Positions 50,081 to 59,326 of a DNA stretch of 64,000 nt are shown here, one piece after another. Positions within the stretch are counted from its first letter, which is position 1. Each line of letters starts with the position of its first letter. The notes under the pieces were generated by a model. The model saw only the letters and a list, made by a program, of their open reading frames with translations, made no database searches and was not told the origin of the DNA. The DNA is taken from contig NZ_JOAK01000005.1 of NCBI RefSeq assembly GCF_000720455.1, positions 310,001 through 374,000 on the forward strand. The letters are read 5' to 3'. Source of the stretch: Streptomyces virginiae (GTDB taxonomy: Bacteria > Actinomycetota > Actinomycetes > Streptomycetales > Streptomycetaceae). A program made the position numbers and the translations under genes.

Positions 50081-51928
50081 TCACGCCGAGAGTTCCTCCG
50101 CGAGCGCCTCGCGCAGCCGGGCCGCGCGCTCCGAGACCTCCGCCGGGCCCAGTTCCATGGCGCGGGCGCACCACTTCTGGCCCTCCGCGAGGTCGCCGTG
50201 GCGGGCTGCCAGCAGGCCCAGCCGCAGGGCGGCACGGCCGTGCCCCGCCACCGCGGCGCGGGTCCACCACAGGGCGGCCTCCGGCTCGCTCCCCTCGCGG
50301 GCCAGCAGCAGCCCCAGGTTGAACGCGCCGTTGCGGGACCCGGCCTCGGCCGCCTCCCGGTACCAGCGGGCGGCCGCCTCCATGTCACCGCGGGCGGCGG
50401 CCAGCATGCCGACGCGCACCTGGGCCCGGCGGTGGCCCAGCTCGGCGGCCCGCTCGTACCACTCCTCGCTCTCGGTGCGCGGGGCGCTGCCCACCGGCTC
50501 GCCCAGCGCCGGCGGCTCCGGCGGCGGAGCGAGCGACTCCAGCAGCGCGGCCAGGCGGAAGGCCGCCTCCGCACTGCCGCCGCCCGCCGCGCACCGCAGG
50601 TGCCGCTCGGCGGCTCGCTCCTCCCCGTCCCGTACCAGGGCGATGCCGACCTGGAGGGCGGCGTCGGTGTGGCCGGCCGAGGCGGCCCGCTCGTACCACT
50701 TCAGCGCCGTACGGTCCTCGTCGCGGCTGGCGAACAGGATCCCGAGGTTGAAGGCGGCGTCCACGCTGCCCGCCTCAGCGGCCTTCGAGAACCACGGCTC
50801 GGCCCCGGCCGCGTCGCCGACCTGGAGCAGCATGATGGCCAGCGCGTTGGCCGCCTCGCGGTGTCCTGCGTAGGCGGCGCGCCGGTACCACTGCTCGGCC
50901 TGGGCGGTCCGGTCCTGTGCGGCGCACAGCAGAGCAAGGTTGTACGCCCCGTTTTGATCGCCCGCGTCCATGGCGGTCCGGTACCAGCGCTCGGCGGTCT
51001 GGGTCTCGCCCCGGGCGGCGTGCAGCGCGCCCAGGGCGTTCGCGGCGTTGCCGTCGCCGTCCTGCGCCGCCCGGTGCCACCACGCGGCCGCACTGTCCTC
51101 GTCGCCGGCGTCGCGCAGCAGGAAGCCGAGCGCGCACGCGGCCCGTGCCTCGCCCTGCTTGGCGGAGGTCAGGTACCAGCGCCCGGCCTCCTTGAGCTCT
51201 CCGCGCGCCTCCAGCAGCGCGCCCAGGTGCAGGGCGGCGCGCCGGTGCCCGCGGGCGGCGGCCTGCCGGTACCACTGCTCGGCCTCGGCGGGGTCGCCCT
51301 TGCGCAGGTGCCGCGCGAGCCGGTACGCGGCCTCGCGGTGGCCCTGTTCGGCAGCGGCGCGGAACCACCGCTCCACGCCCTTGTCCCCGCGGTGCTCCAG
51401 CAGGTCGGCCAGTCCGTACGCGCCCAGCGCGTGGCCGGATTCCGCCGCCTGGCGCAGCCAGTACTCGGCGGCCGGCTCGTCCCCGCGCTCGCGGAAGTGA
51501 CGGCCCAGGGCGTGCGCGGCGGGCGCGGACCCGGCCACGGCCGCGACCCTCCACCAGCCCGCGGCCTCCTCGGGATAGCCACGCTGGAGCAGCAGGACGC
51601 CCAGGTTGTTGGCGGCGGCGCGGTCCCCCTCGCCGGTGGCGCCGCGCAGGTACGGCTCGGCGCCGTCCAGGTCTCCGCGGCGCAGCAGCAGCGCGCCGAG
51701 CACGCTCATGGCACCGGGGTCGCCCTTGTCGGCGGCCACCCGGTGCCGGGCCTCCAGCTCGGCGTCGCTCGCCGCGTCGGTCTCGGCGAACATCTCCTGC
51801 GCGAAATCCGCATCGGTCAGTGCGGTGTGCGTGTCGGCGACCGGTGCCGACTCGTTGGCTCCTGTGCCCGCTTCGGCCTGCGCCCTCACAAACCGCCCTG
51901 TCTCCAGCAGAGTTGACCTGTCCCCCAT
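50081..51928 (-). CDS. Large Sel1/TPR-repeat protein
   Basis: 615 residues, almost entirely made of about fifteen Sel1-like repeats of some 36 residues (pattern A-A-x-L-G-x-L-L-x-x-R-G-D, then A-E-x-W-Y-R-x-A-A-x-x-G), for example DLDGAEPYLRGATGEGDRAA. The first 55 residues are acidic and disordered-looking. Sel1 solenoids are protein-protein scaffolds. There is no signal peptide, so it is cytoplasmic. The start is ATG 51928; an ATG three codons earlier is possible. The gene lies alone between two identical tRNA-fMet genes. Confidence 0.88.
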   Translation of the reverse strand: MGDRSTLLETGRFVRAQAEAGTGANESAPVADTHTALTDADFAQEMFAETDAASDAELEARHRVAADKGDPGAMSVLGALLLRRGDLDGAEPYLRGATGEGDRAAANNLGVLLLQRGYPEEAAGWWRVAAVAGSAPAAHALGRHFRERGDEPAAEYWLRQAAESGHALGAYGLADLLEHRGDKGVERWFRAAAEQGHREAAYRLARHLRKGDPAEAEQWYRQAAARGHRRAALHLGALLEARGELKEAGRWYLTSAKQGEARAACALGFLLRDAGDEDSAAAWWHRAAQDGDGNAANALGALHAARGETQTAERWYRTAMDAGDQNGAYNLALLCAAQDRTAQAEQWYRRAAYAGHREAANALAIMLLQVGDAAGAEPWFSKAAEAGSVDAAFNLGILFASRDEDRTALKWYERAASAGHTDAALQVGIALVRDGEERAAERHLRCAAGGGSAEAAFRLAALLESLAPPPEPPALGEPVGSAPRTESEEWYERAAELGHRRAQVRVGMLAAARGDMEAAARWYREAAEAGSRNGAFNLGLLLAREGSEPEAALWWTRAAVAGHGRAALRLGLLAARHGDLAEGQKWCARAMELGPAEVSERAARLREALAEELSA

Positions 51929-52089
51929 AAATCCCATCGTCGCATCACCTGCTACCCGCGTACACCTGGTATGTCGCAGTCAGTGAGGTCACTACAGCGT
52001 TTTGTCGACATGCCCACAGTGGGGTAAGTCAAACACGCTCCTGCCCCAACTCACCCGTCCCAGCGACCGCGTGTCCTGTCCGGACATGA

Positions 52090-52122
52090 CGAAGGCCCGG
52101 ATCCCATGGATCCGGGCCTTCG
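52090..52122 (-). terminator. Terminator of the second tRNA-fMet
   Basis: A 15-bp perfect stem (52090-52104 with 52108-52122) and 3-base loop. It shares the GGCCCGGATCC arm core with the terminator of copy 1. Confidence 0.85.
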
Positions 52123-52129
52123 TTTTCAG

Positions 52130-52203
52130 TAGCGGGGACAGGATTTGAACCTGCGACCTCTGGGTTATGAGCCCAGCGAGCTACCGAGCTGCTCCACCCC
52201 GCG
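52130..52203 (-). tRNA. Initiator tRNA-fMet (anticodon CAT), copy 2
   Basis: Identical over all 74 positions, by my reading, to the copy at 49903-49976, in the same orientation. Flanking similarity extends a few bases on the 5' side (ACCGACG) and into the 3' terminator, which points to a duplication of a tRNA-terminator unit. Confidence 0.95.
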
Positions 52204-52255
52204 TCGGTGAAACCACAGTATCACGACGCGGGACGGAGCCTTCACCCATTGATCA

Positions 52256-55132
52256 TCAGCCGCCCGACGGAGGGGGCGTGGCCTTCGCCTCGGCTTCGAT
52301 CGCCCGCTTCAGCGCGGCCTTGATCTCGTCCTGGGCCTTGCCGTAGGCCGCCCAGTCACCGGACTGCCTGGCCTTCTCGGCGTCCTCGATGGCCCGCTGC
52401 GCGTCGGCCAGGGCCGCCTTGACCGTCGGGTCCTGGTTGGTCGGCGGCGTGACGGTGCCCTCGCCCGGCGGCTGGGCCGGCGGCACCGGGGTGGTCGGGG
52501 CCTCGGCCCCGAAGACCACGTTGAGCGCCTTCTCAAGGGTGTCCTCGAAGGCGGTCTGGTTGCCGTAGGTCACCAGCACCTTGCGCAGCAGCGGGTACTT
52601 CAGGCCGGAGCTGCGGACGTACACCGGCTCGACGTAGAGCATCCCGCCGTCGAGCGGCACCGCCAGCAGGTTGCCGTACTCGATCTCCGAGTCACCACCG
52701 CGCAGCAGGCGGATGGATTCGGCGATCTTCGGTTCGGACTGGAACTTGCTCTGCACCTGGCCGGGGCCCTCCGGCGGCTTGCTGGTCGGCATCTTCAGGA
52801 TTCTGATCTTGCCGTAGTCCGGGGTGCCCGGATCGGCGTTGACCGCCATGAAGGCACTCAGGTTGGGCCGCTCGTTCGGCGTGAAGGTCGTCGTGAGCGA
52901 GAAGACCTGGTCCTTCTCCTTCTGCTCCGGCATCTTCATCGACAGGTAGTACGGCGGAACCGCCGTACCGGCCTTGGTCGTCGGGTCGTCCGGGACGGCC
53001 CAGGCCTCACTGCCGCTGAGGAAGGTCTGCGGGTCGGTGACGTGGTACCGGGTCAGCAGCTCGCGCTGGACCTTGAAGAGGTCCTGCGGGTAGCGGAGGT
53101 GGTCCATGAGCGGCTTGTCGATCTCGCTCTTGGGCTTCACCGTGCCCGGGAACGCCTTCATCCAGGTCTTCAGGACCGGGTCCTGGGTGTCCCACTGGTA
53201 CAGGTCGACCGAGCCGTCGTACGCGTCGACGGTGGCCTTCACCGAGTTGCGGATGTAGTTGACCTGGTTCTCCTGGGCGACCACCGCGCGCTGGCTGTTG
53301 GTCAGCGAGTCCGCGGTGCTCTGGCCCAGCGTGGTGCGCGAGGCGTATGGGTAGCCGTTGGTGGTCGTGTACGCGTCGACGATCCACTTGATCCGGCCGT
53401 CGATCACGGCCGGGTACGGAGCCCCGTCGATCGTCAGCCACGGCGCGACGGCCTCGACGCGCTGCTTGGGCGTGCGGTTGTAGAGGATGCGGGAACCGTC
53501 GCCGATGGCACCCGAGTACAGGATCTGCGGCTCGCTGAAGGTCAGCGCGTAGGCGGCCCGGTTGACCGGGTTGTCCAGGTTGACGCCGGAGTCTCCCTGG
53601 TAGCTGGTCTCCTTCTCACCCTTGTCGTCGGAGTAGTCGAGCTCCTTCTGCGGACCGCCGACGATGGAGTACTGCTTCGTCTGCTCGCCGTAGTAGATCC
53701 GCTGCTCGAAGTCCGTGCCGAACATCCCCTTGGAGGGGAGGTCGGACTGGGTGAAGTCGGGGGCGCCGTCCTTCACGGTGGTGCCCTTGGCCGCGACCAC
53801 GCCGTAGCCGTGCGTGTACTTGAAGTGGTCGTTGATCCAGTTGTTCTTCGGGATGCCGCCGATGTTCAGCTCGCGCAGGCCGATCACCGTGTCCTGGCCG
53901 CTGTACCGGTCGACGGCGAGCGTGGACGGGAAGGCGTAGTAGCCCTTGACCTGCTGCAGCTGCTGGAAGGCGGGAGAGACGATGTTCGGGTCGAGCAGGC
54001 GCAGGCTGGCCGTGGTGTCGGCCGCCGACCGCAGCTTGGTGCGGTCCTCGGTCTGCGGCACGCCCGGATAGTCCTTGACCTCGGCTCCGGCGATCCCGTA
54101 GGCGTCGCGCGTGGCCTTGATGTTCTTCTGGACGTACGGGGATTCCTTGGCCTGCTCGTTCGGCTGGACCTGGAACTTCTGCACGATCGCCGGGTAGAGC
54201 CCGCCGATCAGGATCGCGGAGAGCACCATCAGGCCGAAACCGATCACCGGCAGCTGCCAGGTGCGGCGCCACAGCGTCGCGAAGAACAGCACGGCGCAGA
54301 TCGCGGCGATCGCCACGAGGATCGTCTTCGCCGGCAGGTAGGCGTTGGCGTCGACGTACCGCAGGCCCGTCCAGTTGTCGGCGGCCTTGAAGTCGCTGGA
54401 CTTCACGGCGAGCCCGTACCGGTCGAGCCAGTACGCGACCGCCTTGAGCGTCACGAAGAGGCCCAGCAGCACCGAGAGGTGCCCGGTCGCGGCGGCGGTG
54501 GCCCGGGCGCCCGGGCTGGTCACGCGCAGTCCGCCGTAGAGGTAGTGCACGACGGTCGCGGCGATCACCGACAGGACGACGGCGGCGAAGCCGAAGCCGA
54601 GCAGGAAGCGGTACCAGGGCAGGTCGAAGGTGTAGAAGGACACGTCCATGTGGAACTGGGGGTCCTTCGTGCCGAAGGGCACCCCGTTCACGTACATGAG
54701 CCAGGTCTTCCACTGGCCCGCCGCCGACGCTCCGGCGATCAGGCCGACGAGCACCGAGATGCCCAGCAGCAGCCACTTCTTGTACGGGGCGATGCTCATC
54801 CGGTAGCGGTCGAGGCTCTGCTGCTCCATCGACATCGCGCTGAGCGGCGGCCGCAGCCGGTGCGCCAGCCAGATGTTCAGCCCGACCGCACCCGTCATCA
54901 GCAGGCCGAAGACGGCGAAGAGGCCGATCTTGGTCCACAGTGTGGTGGTGAAGACGGTGGAGTACTTCACGGAGCGGAACCAGAGCCAGTCCGTCCAGAA
55001 GCCAGCGAACATGATGAAGAGCATGGCCAGGACGGCCAGCACGCCCAAAGTCATGAGGAGAGTGCGTGCACGCCGGGAGGGGCGGCCGACTCTCATCCGT
55101 GGCCCGGAAGGGCCTCCGCCGCGGTCCGGCAT
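52256..55132 (-). CDS. UPF0182-family membrane protein
   Basis: A 958-residue protein with about seven membrane segments in the first 330 residues (the first is [20 protein letters not shown]) and a large extracytoplasmic domain of some 540 residues. It ends in a charged, helical Pro/Ala tail. The family is universal in actinobacteria and has no assigned role. The start is ATG 55132 (MPDRGG); the frame is open a further 26 codons. It is divergent from the PPA1309 gene. Confidence 0.93.
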   Translation of the reverse strand: MPDRGGGPSGPRMRVGRPSRRARTLLMTLGVLAVLAMLFIMFAGFWTDWLWFRSVKYSTVFTTTLWTKIGLFAVFGLLMTGAVGLNIWLAHRLRPPLSAMSMEQQSLDRYRMSIAPYKKWLLLGISVLVGLIAGASAAGQWKTWLMYVNGVPFGTKDPQFHMDVSFYTFDLPWYRFLLGFGFAAVVLSVIAATVVHYLYGGLRVTSPGARATAAATGHLSVLLGLFVTLKAVAYWLDRYGLAVKSSDFKAADNWTGLRYVDANAYLPAKTILVAIAAICAVLFFATLWRRTWQLPVIGFGLMVLSAILIGGLYPAIVQKFQVQPNEQAKESPYVQKNIKATRDAYGIAGAEVKDYPGVPQTEDRTKLRSAADTTASLRLLDPNIVSPAFQQLQQVKGYYAFPSTLAVDRYSGQDTVIGLRELNIGGIPKNNWINDHFKYTHGYGVVAAKGTTVKDGAPDFTQSDLPSKGMFGTDFEQRIYYGEQTKQYSIVGGPQKELDYSDDKGEKETSYQGDSGVNLDNPVNRAAYALTFSEPQILYSGAIGDGSRILYNRTPKQRVEAVAPWLTIDGAPYPAVIDGRIKWIVDAYTTTNGYPYASRTTLGQSTADSLTNSQRAVVAQENQVNYIRNSVKATVDAYDGSVDLYQWDTQDPVLKTWMKAFPGTVKPKSEIDKPLMDHLRYPQDLFKVQRELLTRYHVTDPQTFLSGSEAWAVPDDPTTKAGTAVPPYYLSMKMPEQKEKDQVFSLTTTFTPNERPNLSAFMAVNADPGTPDYGKIRILKMPTSKPPEGPGQVQSKFQSEPKIAESIRLLRGGDSEIEYGNLLAVPLDGGMLYVEPVYVRSSGLKYPLLRKVLVTYGNQTAFEDTLEKALNVVFGAEAPTTPVPPAQPPGEGTVTPPTNQDPTVKAALADAQRAIEDAEKARQSGDWAAYGKAQDEIKAALKRAIEAEAKATPPPSGG

Positions 55133-55263
55133 CTGGAAAGCCAAGGTGCGCACCTCGAAAGTCGCTGAGTACTGGTATTGAACGGACCCCCGATCGTAGA
55201 GCCCATTCATGCAACTTACTGAGGCTCCGGTCAGTTCCCGGTATAAGGCGGAAAGGAGGCAGG

Positions 55264-55833
55264 ATGTTGTCCATGTCCAACGTTTCGCCTTCCCCCGGCA
55301 CCCCCATGGCGGCCAGTCCGCTGACCCGCGCCTGCCTCGAGATCGACGAGTACGCGGCAGGCCTCGGCTGGGACAAGCCCGCGCGGCTGTTCGCGCTGGT
55401 CGACACCGCCCGGCTCAAGAAGCAGGAGCCGCGCCTGGCCTCGCAGCTCGGCCTCGACCAGGACGACGCCGGCAAGAGCTCCCTCACCCCGATCGAGCAG
55501 GACACCGTCCCGTCCGGGACCCCGCTCGACAAGTTCCTGGGCACCATCGCCTGGCCCGACGCCGTCGTCGGATGCGCGCTGACCGTCGAGCGCCTGATGC
55601 TGCCGCCCTCCGCGGAGGCCTCCGTACCCGAGGGGCTCAGCGACAAGCAGCTGGCGAAGTGGGTCGCCGGGCACCCGGAGCGGCAGGAGGTCCGCATCAC
55701 CGTGGCCGTGCTGCGCGACGGCTCGCGCGAGTCCGCCGTACGGCTGCGCGAGAAGGACTCCTCGACGGAGGTCCTCACCGGCGGGGGCCTGGTGCCCGGC
55801 CTGGCCGAGGCCCTGGCCGCGACCTTCGCCTGA
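55264..55833 (+). CDS. PPA1309-family conserved protein
   Basis: A 189-residue soluble actinobacterial protein of unknown function. The recognisable core is [29 protein letters not shown] and [20 protein letters not shown]. It commonly sits beside the UPF0182 gene and the PDZ/Lon-like protease, as it does here. AGGAGG is 4 bp before ATG 55264; another ATG at 55273 would be spaced 13 bp. It is convergent with the protease gene. Confidence 0.88.
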   Translation: MLSMSNVSPSPGTPMAASPLTRACLEIDEYAAGLGWDKPARLFALVDTARLKKQEPRLASQLGLDQDDAGKSSLTPIEQDTVPSGTPLDKFLGTIAWPDAVVGCALTVERLMLPPSAEASVPEGLSDKQLAKWVAGHPERQEVRITVAVLRDGSRESAVRLREKDSSTEVLTGGGLVPGLAEALAATFA

Positions 55834-55855
55834 GCGGTGCGGGGAGGCGGACCGG

Positions 55856-56947
55856 TCAGGGCTTGGCGCTGCACTGCGGCAGCCCGGCCGTGTCCCCCTT
55901 GCTGATCTTCTCCAGCGACTTCGTGGCGTCCTCGATGGTGGAGACCTTCACCAGCGTCAGCCCGTCGGGCACGTTCGAGGCGGCGGAGGCGCAGTTGTCG
56001 GCGGGCGTCAGGAAGTACTCGGCGCCGGCCTTGCGGGCGCCGATGGTCTTCATCTGGATGCCGCCGATCGGACCGACCTTGCCGGCGTCGTCGATGGTGC
56101 CGGTCCCCGCGACGAACTTCCCGCCGGTCAGGTCCTCCGGGGTGAGCTTGTCGACGATGCCGAGGGCGAACATCAGCCCGGCGCTCGGGCCGCCGACGTC
56201 GGCGAGCTTGATGTCGATCGTGAACGGGAAGGTGTGGTCGCTGCCGGCCCGGATGCCGACGATGGCCCGGCCGTCGCCCTCCGCCTTGCCCGCGGTGATC
56301 GTGACCTTGGAGGTGCCGGCGGGCTCGCGGCCGGCCTTCGCCGCGGCGGCTGCGTCGGCCGCGGGCACGATGGTGAACTCGACCGGTTCGCCGGGCTTGT
56401 GCTTGGTGACGAGCTTGGCCACGTCCTCGGGGGCGGTGACGGGAGCGCCGTCCACGGCCTTGACCACGTCACCGGCGTGCAGCTTGCCCTCGGAGGGGCT
56501 GTCCTTGACGACCGTGGCGACGATCACGCGGGCGGTGACCGGGATGCCGAGCTGCTTGAGGGCCGCGACCTTGGCGCTCTGCTGCGACTGGCTGAACTCC
56601 TCGGCGTTCTCCTGCGTGGACTCCGCGTCGGTCTTGCCGTTCGGGTAGAGGTTCTCGTGCGGGACGACGATGTTGTCGCCGTCCAGCCATCCGTAGACGG
56701 CCTCCACCAGGTTCATCTCGTAGTCGGCGCCCGTGACGCGGACCGTCGTCATGTTGAGGTGCCCGCTGGTCGGGTACGTCTTGCGTCCCGCGATGTTGAG
56801 AACGGGCTCGCCGTGCGAGTCCCCGAGCGTGTTCACGGTCGGGCCGGGGCTCATCTCGGAGTACGGGACCTTGATGAACACCCCTGCGCAGAGCAGCGCG
56901 AACAGCACCAGGGTGGAGGCGAGCATCGTCGCGGTGCGGCGTGGCAT
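55856..56947 (-). CDS. YlbL-type PDZ / Lon-like membrane-anchored serine protease
   Basis: A 363-residue protein: an N-terminal membrane anchor (MLASTLVLFALLCAGVFI), an extracytoplasmic PDZ domain (about 140-210: LHAGDVVKAVDGAPV) and a C-terminal Lon-type (S16) catalytic domain with GGPSAGLMFALG (catalytic Ser) and GKVGPIGGIQMKT (catalytic Lys region). Homologues such as B. subtilis YlbL degrade membrane-associated regulators. The start is ATG 56947 (MPRRTA). Confidence 0.92.
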   Translation of the reverse strand: MPRRTATMLASTLVLFALLCAGVFIKVPYSEMSPGPTVNTLGDSHGEPVLNIAGRKTYPTSGHLNMTTVRVTGADYEMNLVEAVYGWLDGDNIVVPHENLYPNGKTDAESTQENAEEFSQSQQSAKVAALKQLGIPVTARVIVATVVKDSPSEGKLHAGDVVKAVDGAPVTAPEDVAKLVTKHKPGEPVEFTIVPAADAAAAAKAGREPAGTSKVTITAGKAEGDGRAIVGIRAGSDHTFPFTIDIKLADVGGPSAGLMFALGIVDKLTPEDLTGGKFVAGTGTIDDAGKVGPIGGIQMKTIGARKAGAEYFLTPADNCASAASNVPDGLTLVKVSTIEDATKSLEKISKGDTAGLPQCSAKP

Positions 56948-57032
56948 GGATCCGACAGTACGGGACGGCACTGGAGAGCGGCCCTCGGGGCCGGTCCGTA
57001 CGGGGCCCGTGCGCGAAACTCTCAGGGGAATC

Positions 57033-57248
57033 TCAGACGGCGTCGGAGGCGGAGGCCGCCTCGGCCTTCGCCCTCGTCTGGTCGGCATGGGCGTGACCCT
57101 GACCGTTGCCCATGGCTTCACGGAACCGTGCGTAGCCCGCGAGCTCGGATATGTCGCCCTGCGTGCGGTCGCGTGCCGCCCAGCTGCCCCATATCGCCGC
57201 GCCGATCGCTGCGAACAGCGGAATCAGCAACCACGCCAGAGATGCCAT
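57033..57248 (-). CDS. Small single-span membrane protein
   Basis: 71 residues: an N-terminal hydrophobic helix (MASLAWLLIPLFAAIGAAIWGSW), then a polar segment ISELAGYARFREAMG and an Ala-rich tail. It resembles a small conserved actinobacterial membrane protein often seen near moaE and the YlbL-like gene. The function is unknown. Confidence 0.72.
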   Translation of the reverse strand: MASLAWLLIPLFAAIGAAIWGSWAARDRTQGDISELAGYARFREAMGNGQGHAHADQTRAKAEAASASDAV

Positions 57249-57391
57249 GGGCGTGTCTCCCTACCCCGAAGTGCGTTTCGTTGGTGGCTTCAACGCTCGT
57301 GCCCGTGGGGGGGTTACGCAAATCGAGGGCGTGTTGCGCGGCCGAACGGGTGCGAGGCTACCCGTCGGCCAACGCCGCCCCGCGGCCGGGG

Positions 57392-57853
57392 TCAGCAGGC
57401 GCCGACCCACTCCTCGGAGCCGTCCGAGAAGGTCTGGTGCTTCCAGATCGGGACCTCGTGCTTGAGGTCGTCGATGAGCATCCGGCAGGCCTCGAAGGCC
57501 TCCCCGCGGTGCGGGCAGGAGACGGCCACGACCACGGCCAGGTCGCCGACGGCGAGGTCGCCCACGCGGTGCACGGCGGCCAGGGCGCGGACCGGGTACT
57601 TGGCCACGACGCGCTCGGCGATCCGGCGCATCTCGGCCTCGGCCGTCGGGTGGCAGGAGTAGCCGAGCGAGTCGACGTCCGCCCCGCCGTCGTGGTTGCG
57701 CACCGTGCCGACGAACAGCGTCGTCCCGCCCGTGGCGTCGTCGCCGACGGCCCGGAAGACCTCGTCGATCGAGAGCGGGGTGTCACGGATCTCGAGCAGC
57801 CGGACGGGGTCCTGGGCGGCCTGCTCGCCGGGGTGGTCGAAGTGCGGTGCCAT
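57392..57853 (-). CDS. moaE: Molybdopterin synthase catalytic subunit MoaE
   Basis: A 153-residue enzyme that inserts sulfur carried by MoaD into precursor Z. GTTLFVGTVRNHDGG, VHRVGDLAVGDLAVVVAVSCPHR and the active-site Lys residues in LKHEVPIWKHQ are all present. An ATG three codons upstream (57862) is an alternative start. No moaD is adjacent. Confidence 0.93.
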   Translation of the reverse strand: MAPHFDHPGEQAAQDPVRLLEIRDTPLSIDEVFRAVGDDATGGTTLFVGTVRNHDGGADVDSLGYSCHPTAEAEMRRIAERVVAKYPVRALAAVHRVGDLAVGDLAVVVAVSCPHRGEAFEACRMLIDDLKHEVPIWKHQTFSDGSEEWVGAC

Positions 57854-57954
57854 ACCGTCCATCGTGCCCTAGCCGCTGACAGGGCGAAATAGCTGATTCG
57901 CCCGGCCCGCGGTCCCCGCCTTGGGAGCCTCCTACAGGACCCGGCGGCCCGGGA

Positions 57955-59133
57955 TCAGATCCCGCGCCGTTTGCGGGCCAGGCGGACCGCGGCGGCCGCG
58001 CCCAGCAGGGCGACCGTCGCGCCCGCCGCACCGGCGGCCGTGGCGGCGTCCCTGCGGCCGAGCCGGCGTCCGGCGACCGTGTGGCGGCCCGCGACCTCCT
58101 GGAGGAGTTCGGCGAGGACCTCCTCGTTGGTCCAGCGCGGCCGCCAGCCCGCCGCGTGCAGCCCGCTGACGCTCACCACCCAGGGGTGCATCGTGTACGC
58201 GAGGTCGCCGGCCGGGGACGGGGTCAGGCCGATGCGGTGCAGGCGGGCCGCGGCGCCCAGCGCCACCGCCGAGGGCAGCTCCATGCGGCGGATACCGCTC
58301 AGCTCCTCGACCTCCTCCTGCTCCAGCCACCCTTCGCAGCCCACGGCGAGCTCGCCCTCGACCTTCTCCAGGGCCGCGTACTCCAGGGCGCTGACCAGGT
58401 CCTCCACGTGGCAGAACTGCCAGGTGGGGCGGGATCCCGCGACCACGAGCAGGCGCGGGGACTCGAAGTACCGGGTCAGGGCGGTGTCGGTGCCGCCGAC
58501 CAGGACGGCGGGGCGGACCACGGTGACGTTGAGGCCGGGGTGGGCCCGGGGGGCCCGGCGTCCGAGCCGCTCGATCTCCAGCAGGTCGCCGACGCCGGTC
58601 GCCTCGGCGGTGGCCCGCAGCTCGGAGTCCTCCGACAGCGGGATGTCGTTGTCGGGCAGCGCCCCGTAGACCATCGCGGAGGTGCAGAGCACGACCCGGT
58701 GCACACCGGCCGCGGCGGCAGCCGTCAGGACGGTCTGGGTCCCGCGCACGTTGTACGCGGTACGGGCCGCGGGGTCCGTCTCCAGGTCGAGGTCGAGGGC
58801 GAGGTGGACCACGACGTCCGCCCCGCGCAGCTTCTCGGCGATCGCGGGGTCCCGTACGTCGAGGACGTGCCACTGCGCGGCCGCGCAGTCCCCGCGCCGC
58901 TCGTCGATGGCGACGACCTGCTTGACCTCGTCGGAGGCGGCCAGACGGCTCACGAGGGCCGCGCCGACGCCCGAGGCGGCGCCGGTCACGGCGATCACGG
59001 GGCTGGGCCGGCGGGGGCCTTCGGGGTTTCGCGGCTGGCGAACGCCGGGGGCGCCGTCACCGTGCTCGGGGCGGTCTTCGTCCTGCGTCGCGCGGCTGCG
59101 CTTATCCGAAACGTGCGGATCTGGGGAACTCAC
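57955..59133 (-). CDS. NAD-dependent epimerase/dehydratase-like SDR with C-terminal anchor
   Basis: A 392-residue extended-SDR protein. A charged N-terminal 43 residues (disordered) precede the Rossmann motif VTGAASGVGAALV, then VVHLALD; the active site usually YxxxK is not clear (SAMVYGALPDND holds the Tyr but no Lys at +4). A C-terminal hydrophobic segment (AAGAAGATVALLGAAAAV) followed by RLARKRRGI may anchor it to the membrane. It starts at a GTG. The substrate is unknown and catalytic competence is uncertain. Confidence 0.85.
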   Translation of the reverse strand: MSSPDPHVSDKRSRATQDEDRPEHGDGAPGVRQPRNPEGPRRPSPVIAVTGAASGVGAALVSRLAASDEVKQVVAIDERRGDCAAAQWHVLDVRDPAIAEKLRGADVVVHLALDLDLETDPAARTAYNVRGTQTVLTAAAAAGVHRVVLCTSAMVYGALPDNDIPLSEDSELRATAEATGVGDLLEIERLGRRAPRAHPGLNVTVVRPAVLVGGTDTALTRYFESPRLLVVAGSRPTWQFCHVEDLVSALEYAALEKVEGELAVGCEGWLEQEEVEELSGIRRMELPSAVALGAAARLHRIGLTPSPAGDLAYTMHPWVVSVSGLHAAGWRPRWTNEEVLAELLQEVAGRHTVAGRRLGRRDAATAAGAAGATVALLGAAAAVRLARKRRGI

Positions 59134-59326
59134 CGGGCGTCTCCAGCGGTTGTCTTCAGTAGGGACGCGCCGTGACGCGTACCCACCAGGTGATGTCCAT
59201 CCTGCCGCAGCCCAGGAGCCGGCGGAGCACCGAGCCCGGATGCGGGCTCCGGTGTCTACGCTGGGTGGTGTTGTCTGACCGTTGCCCGCCGGCCCCCGCC
59301 GGCGGCCCTACGAGCCGAGGAAACCC

